This document shows positions 20,296 through 30,098 of a stretch of 64,000 bases of DNA, piece after piece. This stretch comes from Chromatiales bacterium 21-64-14 (GTDB taxonomy: Bacteria; Pseudomonadota; Gammaproteobacteria; 21-64-14). Each line of letters opens with the position of its first letter. Position 1 is the first letter of the stretch. Made by a program: the position numbers and the translations under genes. The notes under the pieces are model-generated. The model was not told where the DNA came from, searched no databases, and worked only from the letters and a program-made list of their open reading frames with translations. Location: the NCBI GenBank assembly GCA_002255365.1, contig NCBI01000005.1, positions 1 to 64,000 on the forward strand, in the 5' to 3' direction.

Positions 20296-21633
20296 TCAAT
20301 TGCTCAGGGTTCTGAACAGGTTGTTATAGTCCTCCTTGATTCGCTCATCGGAGTCGCGCAGCTCGATCATCTTCCGGCAGGCATGTAACACGGTAGTATG
20401 GTCACGGCCGCCAAAACTGTCCCCAATTTCTGGGAGGCTATGATTCGTCAACTCCTTCGCCAGCGCCATGGCCAATTGCCGGGGCCGGGTAATGGAGCGG
20501 GTTCGGCGTTTGGACAGCAGATCCGCCACCCGGATCTTGTAGTATTCCGCGACGGTCTTCTGAATGTTGTCCATGGAAACCAGCTTGTCATGGAGCGACA
20601 GCAGGTCGCGCAGGGATTCTTTGGCAAATTCCGGAGTGATGGGTGTTCCTACGAACCGCGCGTTGGCAACCACCCGGCGCAGGGCACCCTCCAGCTCGCG
20701 AACATTGGAGCGGATCCGCTTGGCGATGAAGAACGCCACTTCATGGGGTAACTCCAGCTGAAACTGCTGAGCCTTGCTGATCAAGATCGCGACCCGGGTC
20801 TCCAGCTCCGGCGGCTCGATGGCGACCGTCAGTCCCCATCCGAACCGAGACCGGAGACGCTCCTCCAAGCCCTTGACTTCCTTTGGATATCGGTCACAAG
20901 TGACGATCACTTGCTGCTGATTTTCCAGTAATGCATTGAAGGTGTGGAAAAACTCCTCCTGGGAATGCTCCTTGCCCGCGAAGAACTGGATATCATCGAT
21001 CAGCAGTGCATCCACCGAGCGGTAGAAGCGCTTGAACTCATTGATGGTGTTGTGCTGGAGCGCCTTGATCATATCCCCGACGAAGCGTTCCGAGTGCAGA
21101 TAGACCACCCGTGCGGAGGGATTGGCCTGCAACATGCGGTTGCCCACCGCATGCATAAGATGGGTCTTACCCAGACCAACTCCCCCATAGATAAATAACG
21201 GGTTGTATGCCCGCCCGGAATTGTCAGCCACCTGTTGAGATGCGGCCCGCGCCAACTGATTGGACTTGCCTTCCACGAAGCTGTCGAAGACGAACTGCGG
21301 GTTCAGGTAGCTGCTGCGCACTACCTCCTGCCCGGTGCTGTAGCGTTCCCCTTGTGCCACCCGCGCCGCTGCCACCGGTGCGCTGCGGCGGGTGCTGCCG
21401 ATTTCCAACAACACCCGCGGAGGGTGGCCGCTCCCATGATGCGACACGACTTCCGTGATCTGTTCGAAATAGTGCTCACGAACCCAATCGAGCACGAAGC
21501 GATTCGGGGCCAACAGGTGCAGCGCGTTGTCCTCCTCCACCGCGTGCAGTGGCCGGATCCACGTGTTGAACTGCTGCTCGGACAACTCTCCCTCGAGACG
21601 ATGGAGACAACTTTGCCACAATGAACCGACCAC
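20296..21633 (-). CDS. dnaA: Chromosomal replication initiator DnaA
   Basis: The initiator ATPase that binds DnaA boxes and opens the origin. The 445-residue protein has domain I ([25 protein letters not shown]), a short linker, and the AAA+ domain III with Walker [11 protein letters not shown], Walker [10 protein letters not shown] and the [12 protein letters not shown] sensor-II region. Domain IV carries the DnaA signature [14 protein letters not shown]. The GTG at 21633 gives the family N-terminus. Domain II is short compared with E. coli. It is divergent from rpmH, with a 200-base gap, as in most Gammaproteobacteria. Confidence 0.98.
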   Translation of the reverse strand: MVGSLWQSCLHRLEGELSEQQFNTWIRPLHAVEEDNALHLLAPNRFVLDWVREHYFEQITEVVSHHGSGHPPRVLLEIGSTRRSAPVAAARVAQGERYSTGQEVVRSSYLNPQFVFDSFVEGKSNQLARAASQQVADNSGRAYNPLFIYGGVGLGKTHLMHAVGNRMLQANPSARVVYLHSERFVGDMIKALQHNTINEFKRFYRSVDALLIDDIQFFAGKEHSQEEFFHTFNALLENQQQVIVTCDRYPKEVKGLEERLRSRFGWGLTVAIEPPELETRVAILISKAQQFQLELPHEVAFFIAKRIRSNVRELEGALRRVVANARFVGTPITPEFAKESLRDLLSLHDKLVSMDNIQKTVAEYYKIRVADLLSKRRTRSITRPRQLAMALAKELTNHSLPEIGDSFGGRDHTTVLHACRKMIELRDSDERIKEDYNNLFRTLSN

Positions 21634-21751
21634 AGGGGCGGGCCCTCACGTTATCGTTATCGAGCAGGTGCCGGATGGCAGTGCGGGAGGCCACACAGTC
21701 TACCCCGCACCCGCGCGTCGATCCACACCGGAAATGTCTGTGGCGACGCTA

Positions 21752-21781
21752 TTGACAGCGCCGGAACCCTCAGACTAAACT
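21752..21781 (+). promoter_or_regulatory. Sigma-70 promoter for rpmH-rnpA
   Basis: A TTGACA hexamer at 21752-21757 is followed after 18 bases by TAAACT at 21776-21781. This sits about 50 bases upstream of the rpmH ATG. Confidence 0.6.
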
Positions 21782-21833
21782 GCTGTTTTTCCAGTAAATC
21801 TAAACGACAGCGAAAGACACCACAGGTCCCGCT

Positions 21834-21968
21834 ATGAAAAGAACCTTCCAGCCCAGTAACATACGGCGCAGTCGCACGCACGGCTTCCGTGCGCGCATGC
21901 GCACCAAGAACGGTCGGCGGGTGCTGAAGGCCCGGCGTGCAAAGGGGCGCGCGCGCCTGTCGGCCTGA
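21834..21968 (+). CDS. rpmH: 50S ribosomal protein L34
   Basis: A 44-residue, very basic ribosomal protein. It begins [20 protein letters not shown] and continues with [18 protein letters not shown], the almost invariant L34 sequence. It is the first gene of the rpmH-rnpA-yidD-yidC cluster, transcribed away from dnaA from the promoter at 21752. Length and sequence are standard. Confidence 0.98.
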   Translation: MKRTFQPSNIRRSRTHGFRARMRTKNGRRVLKARRAKGRARLSA

Positions 21969-21979
21969 CGGCGGATCCC

Positions 21980-22345
21980 TTGGGCGCGGGCCGGAGACGT
22001 TTTAGCCTACACGTCCGACTGACCCGCGAGGAAGAGTTCCAGCGCGTCTTCGACCGGCCACTCCGGTTCAGCCATGGCGGGTTAACAACTCTCGCCAGGC
22101 GGAACGACTTCGGTTACGCTCGCCTGGGCTTGGCCATCTCCCGCAAGTCTGCCGGCACCTCGGTCACCCGAAACCGTATCAAGCGGCTGGTGCGGGAGAG
22201 CTTCCGCCACCATCAACATCGCCTCGGCGCCGTGGACGTCGTGGTGCTGGGGCGCAGCGGGGTTGCGCAAATGTGTAACGACGCAGTGCGTAATACCCTG
22301 GAACAACACTGGACGGCCTTGATCGAACGATGCAAAGACTGCTGA
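21980..22345 (+). CDS. rnpA: Ribonuclease P protein component
   Basis: The protein subunit of RNase P, which matures the 5' ends of tRNAs. The 121-residue protein has the conserved start [21 protein letters not shown], the metal/RNA-binding RNR motif in [16 protein letters not shown], and a C-terminal half with [10 protein letters not shown]. The start is taken as TTG at 21980, 12 bases after the rpmH stop; no ATG is available in the right place, so the exact start is uncertain. It overlaps yidD by 16 bases. The RNA subunit gene is not in the window. Confidence 0.93.
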   Translation: MGAGRRRFSLHVRLTREEEFQRVFDRPLRFSHGGLTTLARRNDFGYARLGLAISRKSAGTSVTRNRIKRLVRESFRHHQHRLGAVDVVVLGRSGVAQMCNDAVRNTLEQHWTALIERCKDC

Positions 22346-22566
22346 TCGCCCTGCTGCGGGCCTACCGATACGCGCTCAGCCCGTATATCGGCATGCATTG
22401 CCGGTTTACCCCGACCTGCTCCGAGTACGCCATGGATGCGATCCAGCGCCACGGTGTAGGTACCGGCTGCACCATGGCCGCACGCCGGTTGTTGCGCTGC
22501 CACCCCTGGCACGCGGGCGGTTTCGATCCGGTACCGGAGGCGGAACGGCGCCACCCCCATGGATAA
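22330..22566 (+). CDS. yidD: Membrane protein insertion efficiency factor YidD
   Basis: A 78-residue protein of the YidD (DUF37) family with an amphipathic N-terminus ([21 protein letters not shown]) and the conserved Cys motif [15 protein letters not shown], followed by [15 protein letters not shown]. It assists YidC-mediated insertion in E. coli. It overlaps rnpA upstream and yidC downstream (8 bases), so the whole cluster is translationally linked. No oddity. Confidence 0.96.
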   Translation: MQRLLIALLRAYRYALSPYIGMHCRFTPTCSEYAMDAIQRHGVGTGCTMAARRLLRCHPWHAGGFDPVPEAERRHPHG

Positions 22567-24211
22567 TCAGCGACTGCTATTATTCATCGCCTTGTCCTTT
22601 GTGCTCCTGCTGATGTGGCAGGCGTGGATGAAGGACTACGGGGAACACCCCGTTCCCCCGGCGTCGGTGGTGCAAGGTAGCGCCCCTACCGCCCCGCCGC
22701 TACCTTCCGATCTGCCGACAGCCGGCCCTGCCGCTACCCCGGGCGCCGCGCCGGCCCCCGCCCCCGCCGGATCCAACGCACCCAAGGGGCAGCTGCTACA
22801 CGTACACACCGATGTCCTGGACGTGGTGATCAGCACCACCGGCGGTAGCCTGCAGCGGGCGGCGCTGCCGGAGTTCGCGGCATCCGAGCACGGGCCCCGC
22901 CAGCCGGTGGTTCTGCTGGACGACCAAGCCGGCAAGCAGTTCCTGGCGCAATCCGGCCTGCTGGGAGCGGATGACGAGGCGCCTACCCACCATGCCCAAT
23001 TCACGGCGGAGCGTACCGATTACCGCTTGGCGCCCGGGGCCCAACAGCTTCAGGTGCATCTGCGCTGGGACTCGGGCCACGGCGTCACGGTGGACAAGAT
23101 CTACACCTTCCACCGCAACAGCTATGTGGTGCATCTCCAGGAGATCGTACACAACGCGGGGCCACGTCCCTGGAAGGCGCGCCCCTATGAACAGTTGATG
23201 CGCGAGCCACCCGCGACTACCAGCTCCATGTTGGTCCACAATTACGTGGGCGGCGGGGTGATGTACAGCCCTGAGGAGAAATATCAGAAGATCCCCTACA
23301 AGGAGATGTCCAAGAAGAACCTGAACCGTGCCGTGACCGGGGGATGGCTCGGGATGGACCAGCACTATTTCCTGGTCGCTTGGTTGCCACCGTCCAGGAC
23401 CCGGGAACGTTTCTACACCAAGGCCCTAGAGGGTGGGCGCTACGTCATCGGGACGATCGGTTCCGAACTCCAGGTGGCCGCGGGACAGACCACCCGCGTC
23501 AGCGCCCGTCTCTATGTAGGTCCCAAGCTCCAGGGTCGTCTCACTGGCGTGGCTCCAGGGCTGGAACTGACCGTCGACTACGGATACCTCACGATACTTG
23601 CGAAGCCCATTTTCGCCATGCTGCGGTGGATCCATGGGGTGATCGGGAATTGGGGCTGGGCCATCGTGATCCTCACGGTGCTCATCAAGCTGGCGTTCTA
23701 TAAACTTTCCGAAACCAGCTACCGCTCGATGGCGAACATGCGCCGTTTGGCGCCGCGTCTGAAGGCCCTGAAGGAGCGCTACGGGGACGATCGCCAGCGG
23801 CTCAACCAGGCCATGATGGACATCTACAAGGAGGAGAAGATCAACCCTCTGGGAGGCTGCCTTCCCATCGTGGTACAGATTCCGGTGTTCATCGCCCTCT
23901 ACTGGGTGCTCCTGAATAGCATGGAGCTGCGCCAAGCGCCCTTCGTGTTGTGGATACATGACCTGTCGGCGCCCGATCCATATTTCGTGCTGCCGATCCT
24001 CAACGGCATCACCATGCTGGTCCAGCAACGGCTGAATCCTTCGCCGCTGGATCCGATGCAGCAGAAGATCATGATGATCATGCCGCTGATGTTCTCCGTA
24101 TTCTTCGCATTCTTTCCCGCCGGGCTGGTACTCTACTGGCTGGTGAACAACATGCTTTCCATCACCCAGCAATGGGTGATCACCAGGCGGGTGGAGAAAG
24201 CGGCCAAGTAG
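22559..24211 (+). CDS. yidC: Membrane protein insertase YidC
   Basis: An inner-membrane insertase that integrates proteins alone or with SecYEG. The 550-residue protein has the Gram-negative layout: a first membrane helix ([20 protein letters not shown]), a Pro/Ala-rich linker (about 35-80), a large periplasmic beta-sandwich domain (about 80-340), and the conserved membrane core (about 355-545) with [19 protein letters not shown], a positively charged loop and [19 protein letters not shown]. The C-terminal helix ends in [19 protein letters not shown]. It is overlapped by yidD at its start and followed by mnmE after 30 bases. Confidence 0.97.
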   Translation: MDNQRLLLFIALSFVLLLMWQAWMKDYGEHPVPPASVVQGSAPTAPPLPSDLPTAGPAATPGAAPAPAPAGSNAPKGQLLHVHTDVLDVVISTTGGSLQRAALPEFAASEHGPRQPVVLLDDQAGKQFLAQSGLLGADDEAPTHHAQFTAERTDYRLAPGAQQLQVHLRWDSGHGVTVDKIYTFHRNSYVVHLQEIVHNAGPRPWKARPYEQLMREPPATTSSMLVHNYVGGGVMYSPEEKYQKIPYKEMSKKNLNRAVTGGWLGMDQHYFLVAWLPPSRTRERFYTKALEGGRYVIGTIGSELQVAAGQTTRVSARLYVGPKLQGRLTGVAPGLELTVDYGYLTILAKPIFAMLRWIHGVIGNWGWAIVILTVLIKLAFYKLSETSYRSMANMRRLAPRLKALKERYGDDRQRLNQAMMDIYKEEKINPLGGCLPIVVQIPVFIALYWVLLNSMELRQAPFVLWIHDLSAPDPYFVLPILNGITMLVQQRLNPSPLDPMQQKIMMIMPLMFSVFFAFFPAGLVLYWLVNNMLSITQQWVITRRVEKAAK

Positions 24212-24241
24212 CCGTCCCGCGGCGGTGGGCGGGCCGCGCCC

Positions 24242-25594
24242 ATGAACGACGTCGATCAGGACACCATTACGGCGCTGGCCACCCCGCCGGGGCGCGGCGG
24301 CGTCGGTATCGTGCGCGTTTCGGGTCCCGCAGCGGCCTCCATCGCACGCGCACTCCTCGGTTTTCTGCCCGCTCCACGGATGGCTTGCTACCGCCGGTTC
24401 CGTGACGTGGACGGCACCACCCTCGACCACGGCCTCGCCCTGTTCTTCCCCACGCCCAATTCCTTCACGGGAGAAGACGTCCTGGAGCTGCACGCCCATG
24501 GCGCGCCGGTGGTCCTGGACTCGTTACTGCGTCGGGTCTGCGGACTGGGCGCCCGGCTCGCCGGCCCCGGGGAGTTCTCGCGCCGCGCGTTTCTGAACGG
24601 GAAGCTGGATCTGGTCCAGGCGGAGGCGGTGGCGGACCTGATCGCCAGCGCCACGGGTCAGGCGGCGCGCGCCGCGCTGCGTTCCCTTGAGGGCGTGTTC
24701 TCAACCCAAGTCTGCGAACTGGTGGAGGCCGTGGCGGAGTTGCGTGCCTACGTGGAAGGTGCGATCGACTTCCCCGAAGAGGACATCGATTTTCTCGCGC
24801 GCGGCCAGGTGGACGAACGGCTCGAGGCCTTGTCGGCGCGGCTGCTTGGCGTCCAGGGCCCCGCCCGCCAGGGATTTTTGCTGCACGAGGGACTGCGGAT
24901 CGCGATCGTTGGCCGTCCCAACGTGGGCAAGTCCACCCTGTTGAACCGGTTGGTGGGCCGCGCGGCGGCCATCGTCACGGACGTTCCCGGCACCACCCGC
25001 GACGTACTGCGGGAAGTGGTGGATCTGGATGGCATGCCCCTGCATTTGGTGGACACCGCGGGCCTGCGCGATACCGGGGATGCGGTGGAGCGGGAGGGGG
25101 TGCGCCGGGCGTGGGAGGAGATCGGGCACGCGGATCGCATACTGCTGGTGGTGGATGACCGCGCCGCCCTGGGCGCCGAGGATCAACCCCTGCTGGCGAA
25201 GTTGCCCACTGATGTGGCGCTCACCGTGATCCGCAATAAGATCGACTTGAGTGGGCACCCGCCAGGCCAGGGGGAGCAGGAGGGCCGGACCCAGCTCTGG
25301 TTGTCCGCCCATACCGGCGCCGGGGTGGACGTCCTGCGTGCCCATCTGCGGCGCGCGGCAGGCCTGGAGGAAGGGGCCAGCGCCTTCGTGGCGCGGCGGC
25401 GCCATCTGGACGCCTTGGATCGGGCCCAACTGCACCTGACCCAGGGGCGCCGGCAGCTGCAGGCCCAGGGAGCGCCGGAGCTTTTGGCCGAGGATCTGCG
25501 TCACGCCCAGCGGGCCCTTGGAGAGATCACCGGCGCAGTTACCACGGAGGACTTGTTGGGCCGAATATTTGCCAGCTTCTGCATCGGCAAATAA
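24242..25594 (+). CDS. mnmE: tRNA modification GTPase MnmE (TrmE)
   Basis: With MnmG it installs the carboxymethylaminomethyl group at U34 of certain tRNAs. The 450-residue protein shows the N-terminal folate-binding domain ([22 protein letters not shown]), a helical domain, and an inserted G domain: G1 GRPNVGKS near residues 223-230, G2 GTTRD, G3 DTAGLR and G4 NKID. The C-terminal CIGK tetrad with its catalytic Cys is intact. It ends the rpmH-to-mnmE cluster. MnmG is not in the window. Confidence 0.97.
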   Translation: MNDVDQDTITALATPPGRGGVGIVRVSGPAAASIARALLGFLPAPRMACYRRFRDVDGTTLDHGLALFFPTPNSFTGEDVLELHAHGAPVVLDSLLRRVCGLGARLAGPGEFSRRAFLNGKLDLVQAEAVADLIASATGQAARAALRSLEGVFSTQVCELVEAVAELRAYVEGAIDFPEEDIDFLARGQVDERLEALSARLLGVQGPARQGFLLHEGLRIAIVGRPNVGKSTLLNRLVGRAAAIVTDVPGTTRDVLREVVDLDGMPLHLVDTAGLRDTGDAVEREGVRRAWEEIGHADRILLVVDDRAALGAEDQPLLAKLPTDVALTVIRNKIDLSGHPPGQGEQEGRTQLWLSAHTGAGVDVLRAHLRRAAGLEEGASAFVARRRHLDALDRAQLHLTQGRRQLQAQGAPELLAEDLRHAQRALGEITGAVTTEDLLGRIFASFCIGK

Positions 25595-25647
25595 CCGGTC
25601 CCCGGCCCACTCACGCTGGGGCTCCGGAAACGGCTATCATCAAGCCC

Positions 25648-25983
25648 ATGTGGAGTAATCGCGCCACCCCCTTGAACCATATGTTGTCGCTGGTGCTCGG
25701 CGCCGTCCGCGCCCGGGTCGCGGGTCGCGTGCGTACCGGATCCGCCCTGGATGTGGCCCTGAGGCACGCCTGGTCCAATCCGCTCGCGGGCGCCCTAATC
25801 CTCGTCTACCATGCGTTGCGGCGCGCGCGCCAGATCACCGTGGCGGGAGTCGCAGGTTGCGTGGCTGCCCTCGTCCTGCGCTATATCACCTTGCGGGGAG
25901 GCGGGCCCCGGATCTCCATCCCCAACGCCCTGCTGTGCACCGACCTCCCCGTGGTCCGAGAGTCCGGCACCGATGCGGTGTGA
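25648..25983 (+). CDS. Unknown small membrane protein (111 aa)
   Basis: I do not recognise this protein. It starts MWSNRATPLNHMLSLVLGAV, is very basic in the first half, and has one or two hydrophobic stretches (about 40-60 and 62-80). Its stop lies directly before the ATG of the MscS-type channel gene, with one base between them, and this spacing is the main reason to think it is real. The ribosome site (GGAAACGG) is modest. It could be a leader gene for the channel or simply an open frame in GC-rich DNA. Confidence 0.4.
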   Translation: MWSNRATPLNHMLSLVLGAVRARVAGRVRTGSALDVALRHAWSNPLAGALILVYHALRRARQITVAGVAGCVAALVLRYITLRGGGPRISIPNALLCTDLPVVRESGTDAV

Positions 25984-25984
25984 A

Positions 25985-28369
25985 ATGCACAAGCCGATTC
26001 CACGCGCCACCGGATGGAGTTGGTTTGGAGCCGGGGGGTGCTTTGGACTGCTGCTCGCGTTCTTTGCCCTCGGTGGCGCGGCGCTGGCCCAAGGTGCTCC
26101 CTATAATACTTCGGCGTTGGACCACCTTCAGCGCGAGCTGCGGGTCGTGCAACGTTCCCTGGACCGCCGCGTGTTGTCAGGCCAGGAGCTGCGTACCCTT
26201 CTGGATCATGCCACTCAGGTTCAGACGACAGCAAACCAATGCGTCGCGGATGCCGCCAAGCAGGCGGACCAGATTCAAAAAGATCTGGATACCCTGGGTC
26301 CGCCCACCCCAGGGGAGGCGCCTGCCGTTGGCCATAGACGTAGCGGTCTGGAGCAGGAAAAGATCGATACGGAGCAGGGTGGCGCCACCTGCCGTTTGCT
26401 GCTGCTCGACAGTCAGGAGGTCCTCACCGAGATCGGTCGGCGCCAGAAGCAACGCCTCGCGCAGCACCTGCTGACCCGCGGCCCGTCGATCATTGCGCTC
26501 ATCAGGGAGAACTGGGCGCAGCCGACCGCGTGGTGGTCTTCCACGCGCGCTTTTCTCCGTGCCCATAGCGGGTTCGCCCTCCTTGCTCTGTCGGACTGGC
26601 TGGAGTTGGCCGCCACCTTGCTCGCGGCCGCCATCGCCGCGTGGTTCGCGCGCCGATGGCTGTTGCCGCGCGCGGCCCGGGAGCCGGCGCCGGCCAGCTT
26701 CGGCGCGCGCTTCAACTGCGCGCTGCTCTCGGTATCCGCCCGCTACGCCACGCGGCTCCTGGTGACCGGCGCGGCGGCGGCGTTCCTGTGGGCGGAATTG
26801 GGTGACGTGGAACCGGACCCGTTCATTGCGGTCCTGGCCTACGGCGCATTTTTCTATGTCGCATTACTGGCCGGGATACGCTTGTTCCTCGCCCCCTGCC
26901 CGCCCGCACCGCCCTATCTGCCCCTCGCCCCGGATCTGGCCCATGCCCTGGCGCGGCGGCTTCGGGTGCTGGTGGGGCTGCTGGTGGTCGGCCTCCTGGT
27001 CTTTACCACTGTGCTTTCCAGAAGCCTGCCACTCCCCGCTCTGGAGCTGGCGCGCGCGATCTATGCCGCGGTGCTGGTACTGAATGTGGTGTGGATCATC
27101 TGGCTGCTGGGACAGTTGCCCCGGTTCGCCCACACGGTGGTGCCGCGGGTGCTGGTGACGCTGGTGCTGGGTGCGGCACTGGGCGCCGAATGGCTGGGCT
27201 ACCGCAACCTGTCCGTGCTGATGTTGCGGGGGTTGCTTGGGACCGGACTTGCGCTCGGGTTCACGCTGCTGGCGCAGCGCCTGCTGTTCGATGCCCTGGA
27301 TGGATTCGACCACGGCCGCCACGGCTGGCAACGCCGTGTGCGCGGCCTCATGGACCTCAAGCACGACGAGCTGGTCCCCGGCCTGGGCTGGTTACGGGTG
27401 TTGATGGGTTTGGCCCTATGGTTCGGATTCGCCGCCACGGTACTGCGGATATGGACCCTGTCGGACGCGGGGTTCCTCGCCGTTATCGGTCTGGTCAATA
27501 CCGCGGTGCCAATAGGTTCGCTGCGGATCGTGCCGGCACGGGTGCTGATGGCGGCGGTAGTATTCGCGCTGCTGCTCGGAACGTCCCGCTGGCTACGCAG
27601 GCGCCTGTCACGCCAATGGCTACAGAGCGCGCGCATGGAGCGCGGTGCCCGCGAGGCCATGGTAACCATGACCGGTTATCTGACCGTGGCGATTGGCTTG
27701 TTGGCGGCGCTGTCCATTGCCGGGGTAAACCTGACCAGTCTGGCGATCGTCGCCGGCGCGCTTTCGGTGGGAATCGGCTTTGGGCTGCAGAACATTGTCA
27801 ACAATTTCGTCTCCGGCATCATCCTGTTGTTTGAACGGCCGATCAAGACCGGGGACTGGATCGTGGTCGGCGAGGTGGAGGGGCACGTCAAGCGCATCAG
27901 CATCCGTTCCACGATCATACAGACGTTCGATTGGGCGGATGTGATCGTGCCCAACTCGGACCTCATCTCCGGAAAGGTGACCAACTGGATGTTGCGTGAT
28001 CCATGGGGGCGCATCCGGGTTCCGATCGGTGTTGCCTATGGTAGCGACACGGCACTGGTGAAGCAGCTCCTGCTGGAGGTGGCCAGCGCTCATCCACACG
28101 TGCTTTCGGGGGGCGCGGTGCCGGATCCCATCGTACTGTTCCTGGCGTTCGGCGACAGCTCGCTGAACTTCGAGTTGCGGTGCTTTATCCGTGACATCGA
28201 CCGGCGCCTCGCGGTGATTAGCGACATCAATTTCTCCATCGATGAGGAATTCCGCAAACACGGCGTGGAGATCCCGTTCCCGCAGCGCGATCTACATGTG
28301 CGGGATTGGACGCCGCCGCCCGATGCGGGCCGGCGTGCAGATACCCCGCGGGACCCCGGCCCCGGATGA
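25985..28369 (+). CDS. Large MscS-family mechanosensitive channel
   Basis: A 794-residue inner-membrane channel that would open under membrane tension to release solutes. It begins with a signal peptide-like segment (about 12-36). A periplasmic coiled-coil-like region follows (about 40-170, rich in Gln and Leu). About ten predicted membrane helices come next, and the C-terminal MscS core has the pore-lining TM3 pattern VAGALSVGIGFGLQNIVNNFVSG. The beta domain (RPIKTGDWIVVGEVEGHVKRI, VIVPNSDLISGKVTNW) is standard. The size places it with the MscK/YbdG-type long channels. The 111-codon frame upstream may be co-transcribed. The ion preference and tension threshold cannot be read. Confidence 0.87.
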   Translation: MHKPIPRATGWSWFGAGGCFGLLLAFFALGGAALAQGAPYNTSALDHLQRELRVVQRSLDRRVLSGQELRTLLDHATQVQTTANQCVADAAKQADQIQKDLDTLGPPTPGEAPAVGHRRSGLEQEKIDTEQGGATCRLLLLDSQEVLTEIGRRQKQRLAQHLLTRGPSIIALIRENWAQPTAWWSSTRAFLRAHSGFALLALSDWLELAATLLAAAIAAWFARRWLLPRAAREPAPASFGARFNCALLSVSARYATRLLVTGAAAAFLWAELGDVEPDPFIAVLAYGAFFYVALLAGIRLFLAPCPPAPPYLPLAPDLAHALARRLRVLVGLLVVGLLVFTTVLSRSLPLPALELARAIYAAVLVLNVVWIIWLLGQLPRFAHTVVPRVLVTLVLGAALGAEWLGYRNLSVLMLRGLLGTGLALGFTLLAQRLLFDALDGFDHGRHGWQRRVRGLMDLKHDELVPGLGWLRVLMGLALWFGFAATVLRIWTLSDAGFLAVIGLVNTAVPIGSLRIVPARVLMAAVVFALLLGTSRWLRRRLSRQWLQSARMERGAREAMVTMTGYLTVAIGLLAALSIAGVNLTSLAIVAGALSVGIGFGLQNIVNNFVSGIILLFERPIKTGDWIVVGEVEGHVKRISIRSTIIQTFDWADVIVPNSDLISGKVTNWMLRDPWGRIRVPIGVAYGSDTALVKQLLLEVASAHPHVLSGGAVPDPIVLFLAFGDSSLNFELRCFIRDIDRRLAVISDINFSIDEEFRKHGVEIPFPQRDLHVRDWTPPPDAGRRADTPRDPGPG

Positions 28370-28400
28370 CCACTGTCAAGCGTAAAACACTACGCTACTT

Positions 28401-29027
28401 TCAGGCCGCCCCTTCCAGGCGCCGCTCCCGATAGCCGATGGCGCGCAGAAACAGATCGATGCAGCGGTCCACCAATTGATGCAGGGGCACATCCCGGTAG
28501 CGCTCGGAATCATAGATACACTTGGCGTACAGGGCCTCGCGCAACATGCCCTGGAACATCAGGCTCGCGCTGGGCACGTCCACCGCCGCCGCCTGGCCCA
28601 GGGGCGCGAGTTCGCGTATCCCGAGATCGATATAATCGGCGAAGTGTTTCCAGCGATTCTCGAAGAAGCTCTCGGCGAACGGATTGTTCTCGAGCACGGC
28701 GTGCATTTCCATGCGCAGGAAGTCAGGATCGTCGGCGACGCTGTCCACGAAGGTGCGGGCAATGCGCCGCAACACGCTGGCGAAATCTGAAGGTCCGCGC
28801 AGCACCGCGTCCACATAGTTCTCGCGGTTGCAGGCGGTGGCGTTGACCACCGCCTCGTAGAGCGCCTCTTTGGAGGGGAAATGCTTGTAGAGGGTGGCGG
28901 GGCTGACGCCGAGCCGTTCCGCGATGGCGTCGACGGACACACCATGTAGGCCGTTCTCGGCGAACAAGGCCTTGGCCGCTGCGAGGATCGCGGCGCGCCG
29001 TTGGGATGCCGGTAGACGTTTGGTCAT
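28401..29027 (-). CDS. TetR-family transcriptional regulator
   Basis: A 208-residue repressor. The N-terminal TetR helix-turn-helix is clear (AAAKALFAENGLHGVSVDAIAERLGVSPATLYKHFPSKEALYEAVV). The C-terminal ligand domain is all alpha and unassigned. It lies 61 bases downstream of the tusA gene on the same strand. A 26-base near-palindrome over the tusA promoter is the likely binding site, so the gene is probably autoregulated with tusA. The effector is unknown; by context it may sense a sulfur-related or redox-related signal, which is inference. Confidence 0.88.
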   Translation of the reverse strand: MTKRLPASQRRAAILAAAKALFAENGLHGVSVDAIAERLGVSPATLYKHFPSKEALYEAVVNATACNRENYVDAVLRGPSDFASVLRRIARTFVDSVADDPDFLRMEMHAVLENNPFAESFFENRWKHFADYIDLGIRELAPLGQAAAVDVPSASLMFQGMLREALYAKCIYDSERYRDVPLHQLVDRCIDLFLRAIGYRERRLEGAA

Positions 29028-29050
29028 GCCAGCCCCTCGCTTCGGGGACG

Positions 29051-29081
29051 GGCCGGCGGACGCAAGGCGCGCCCGCCGGCC
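29051..29081 (-). terminator. Hairpin between tusA and tetR
   Basis: A 9-bp inverted repeat (GGCCGGCGG/CCGCCGGCC) with a 13-base loop lies in the 61-base gap. There is no T tract, so it may reduce readthrough from tusA into tetR or stabilise the upstream message. Confidence 0.45.
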
Positions 29082-29088
29082 GACCGAA

Positions 29089-29319
29089 TCAATGTTTGCG
29101 AATCAGGAACACGAACTCGCCGGAGTTCTGCTGGGAGTTCAGCAGTTCGTGGCCGGTTTGCTTACAGAAGGCCTCGAAGTCCTTGACCGCACCTGGATCG
29201 GTGGCAATCACCCGAAGCACTTGGCCGGACTTGAGCTCGTTGATCGATTTCTTGCAACGCAGGATCGGCAATGGGCAATTCAGGCCGCGGGCGTCCAGTT
29301 CCGAATCGAATTCCGCCAT
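29089..29319 (-). CDS. tusA: TusA/SirA-family sulfur carrier protein
   Basis: A 76-residue sulfur carrier. The persulfide Cys is in the canonical motif LDARGLNCPLPILRCKK, followed by the TusA stretch LRVIATDPGAVKDFEAFCKQTGH and a C-terminal FVFLIRKH. In E. coli TusA delivers sulfur for tRNA thiolation; in sulfur oxidisers related proteins carry cytoplasmic sulfur. The start has AGGAG at good spacing. It is the first gene of a tusA-tetR operon with a TTGACA promoter and an overlapping operator. No dsrE or hdr genes are adjacent here, so which pathway it feeds is open. Confidence 0.93.
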   Translation of the reverse strand: MAEFDSELDARGLNCPLPILRCKKSINELKSGQVLRVIATDPGAVKDFEAFCKQTGHELLNSQQNSGEFVFLIRKH

Positions 29320-29415
29320 GACGTTTCTCTCCTCACAATTTACGGGTCATTTAGTTGTGGCCTGCATCGGGCAGGGGACCGCTGGCGGAAGCCTGTCAAT
29401 CGGCTTTTTGCCAGA

Positions 29416-29441
29416 TAAGTAAGTAAACGTTTACTAACTTA
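29416..29441. promoter_or_regulatory. 26-base near-palindromic operator, probable TetR site
   Basis: The half-sites TAAGTAAGTAAAC and GTTTACTAACTTA are reverse complements at 12 of 13 positions, centred on AAACGTTT. The site covers the -10 region of the tusA promoter, a typical repressor position. Confidence 0.75.
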
Positions 29442-29465
29442 AAACACCCCCTGGGGTCCTGTCAA
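29437..29465 (-). promoter_or_regulatory. Sigma-70 promoter of tusA-tetR
   Basis: On the minus strand TTGACA (29460-29465) is followed after 17 bases by TTAAGT (29437-29442). The -35 is perfect and the -10 is weak. The -10 lies within the palindromic operator. Confidence 0.6.
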
Positions 29466-29505
29466 GACCTTCGGCGGACACCTCAGCGGGGTTGCCGCAC
29501 GCGTT

Positions 29506-29952
29506 TCAGGGCGCGAACAGCCGTCGCCACCAGCGCCGGCGCCCACCCGGAGGCGGGAGGGCATGCAGGTCCGTGGGGACCAGCCGCGACAGGATCCAAC
29601 CCGGGAGAGGTGGGTTGTCGCTCGATCCGCATGACACCCCCAGGTTGTTGGGGTCGTAGATCTTTACGAAGGTGGGGGCATCAAAGTCGTCCACATAAAC
29701 GATCCCACAGTAATCCTCCCCATGCTCCCGGCGCAGCATTGGGGTAATTTCTTCGACGAAATTCAACAGGGTCTCGGCTGGGGCCGGGGCCGTGGGCGGC
29801 GTCTCCCCAACCGCGTAAAGATACCAGCCGTCGCCGGCCCGTTGCCGCAGCACCTCCCAGAAGCGATCCAGCTGCTCCCACCGGAGGATCCCCTGGAAGC
29901 TGCCACGCAGGTGCCTGACGTACTCAGGCTCCGTGTCGCCCCGTGTCTTCAT
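29506..29952 (-). CDS. Conserved unknown protein (148 aa)
   Basis: I do not recognise a named family. The start at 29952 gives MKTRGDTEPEYVRHLRGSFQG; an upstream extension looks non-coding. The protein has no signal peptide. It has an aromatic and charged N-terminal half (GILRWEQLDRFWEVLRQRAGDGWYLY), a PTAPAPAE linker, a middle ITPMLRREHGEDYCGIVYVDDFDAPTFVKIYDP, and a basic Trp/Arg-rich tail. The pattern of conserved-looking Trp, Asp and Pro suggests a compact soluble domain. It is next to tusA-tetR on the same strand but upstream, with its own leader. It may be a sulfur-oxidiser-associated protein, but that is only a guess from neighbours. Confidence 0.6.
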   Translation of the reverse strand: MKTRGDTEPEYVRHLRGSFQGILRWEQLDRFWEVLRQRAGDGWYLYAVGETPPTAPAPAETLLNFVEEITPMLRREHGEDYCGIVYVDDFDAPTFVKIYDPNNLGVSCGSSDNPPLPGWILSRLVPTDLHALPPPGGRRRWWRRLFAP

Positions 29953-30098
29953 GATCCTGCATTCCTCGTGGAGGCGTGTCCCCGTTGCGGTAAGTCGGTT
30001 CGGTACCCCAGCCCTTACATTTTGGATCTGCCGATGGCTCAAAACACCCCGGTTCGGAGCGCGCTGAATGAATCTCTAAGTGTGAAGTGCCACCCTAC

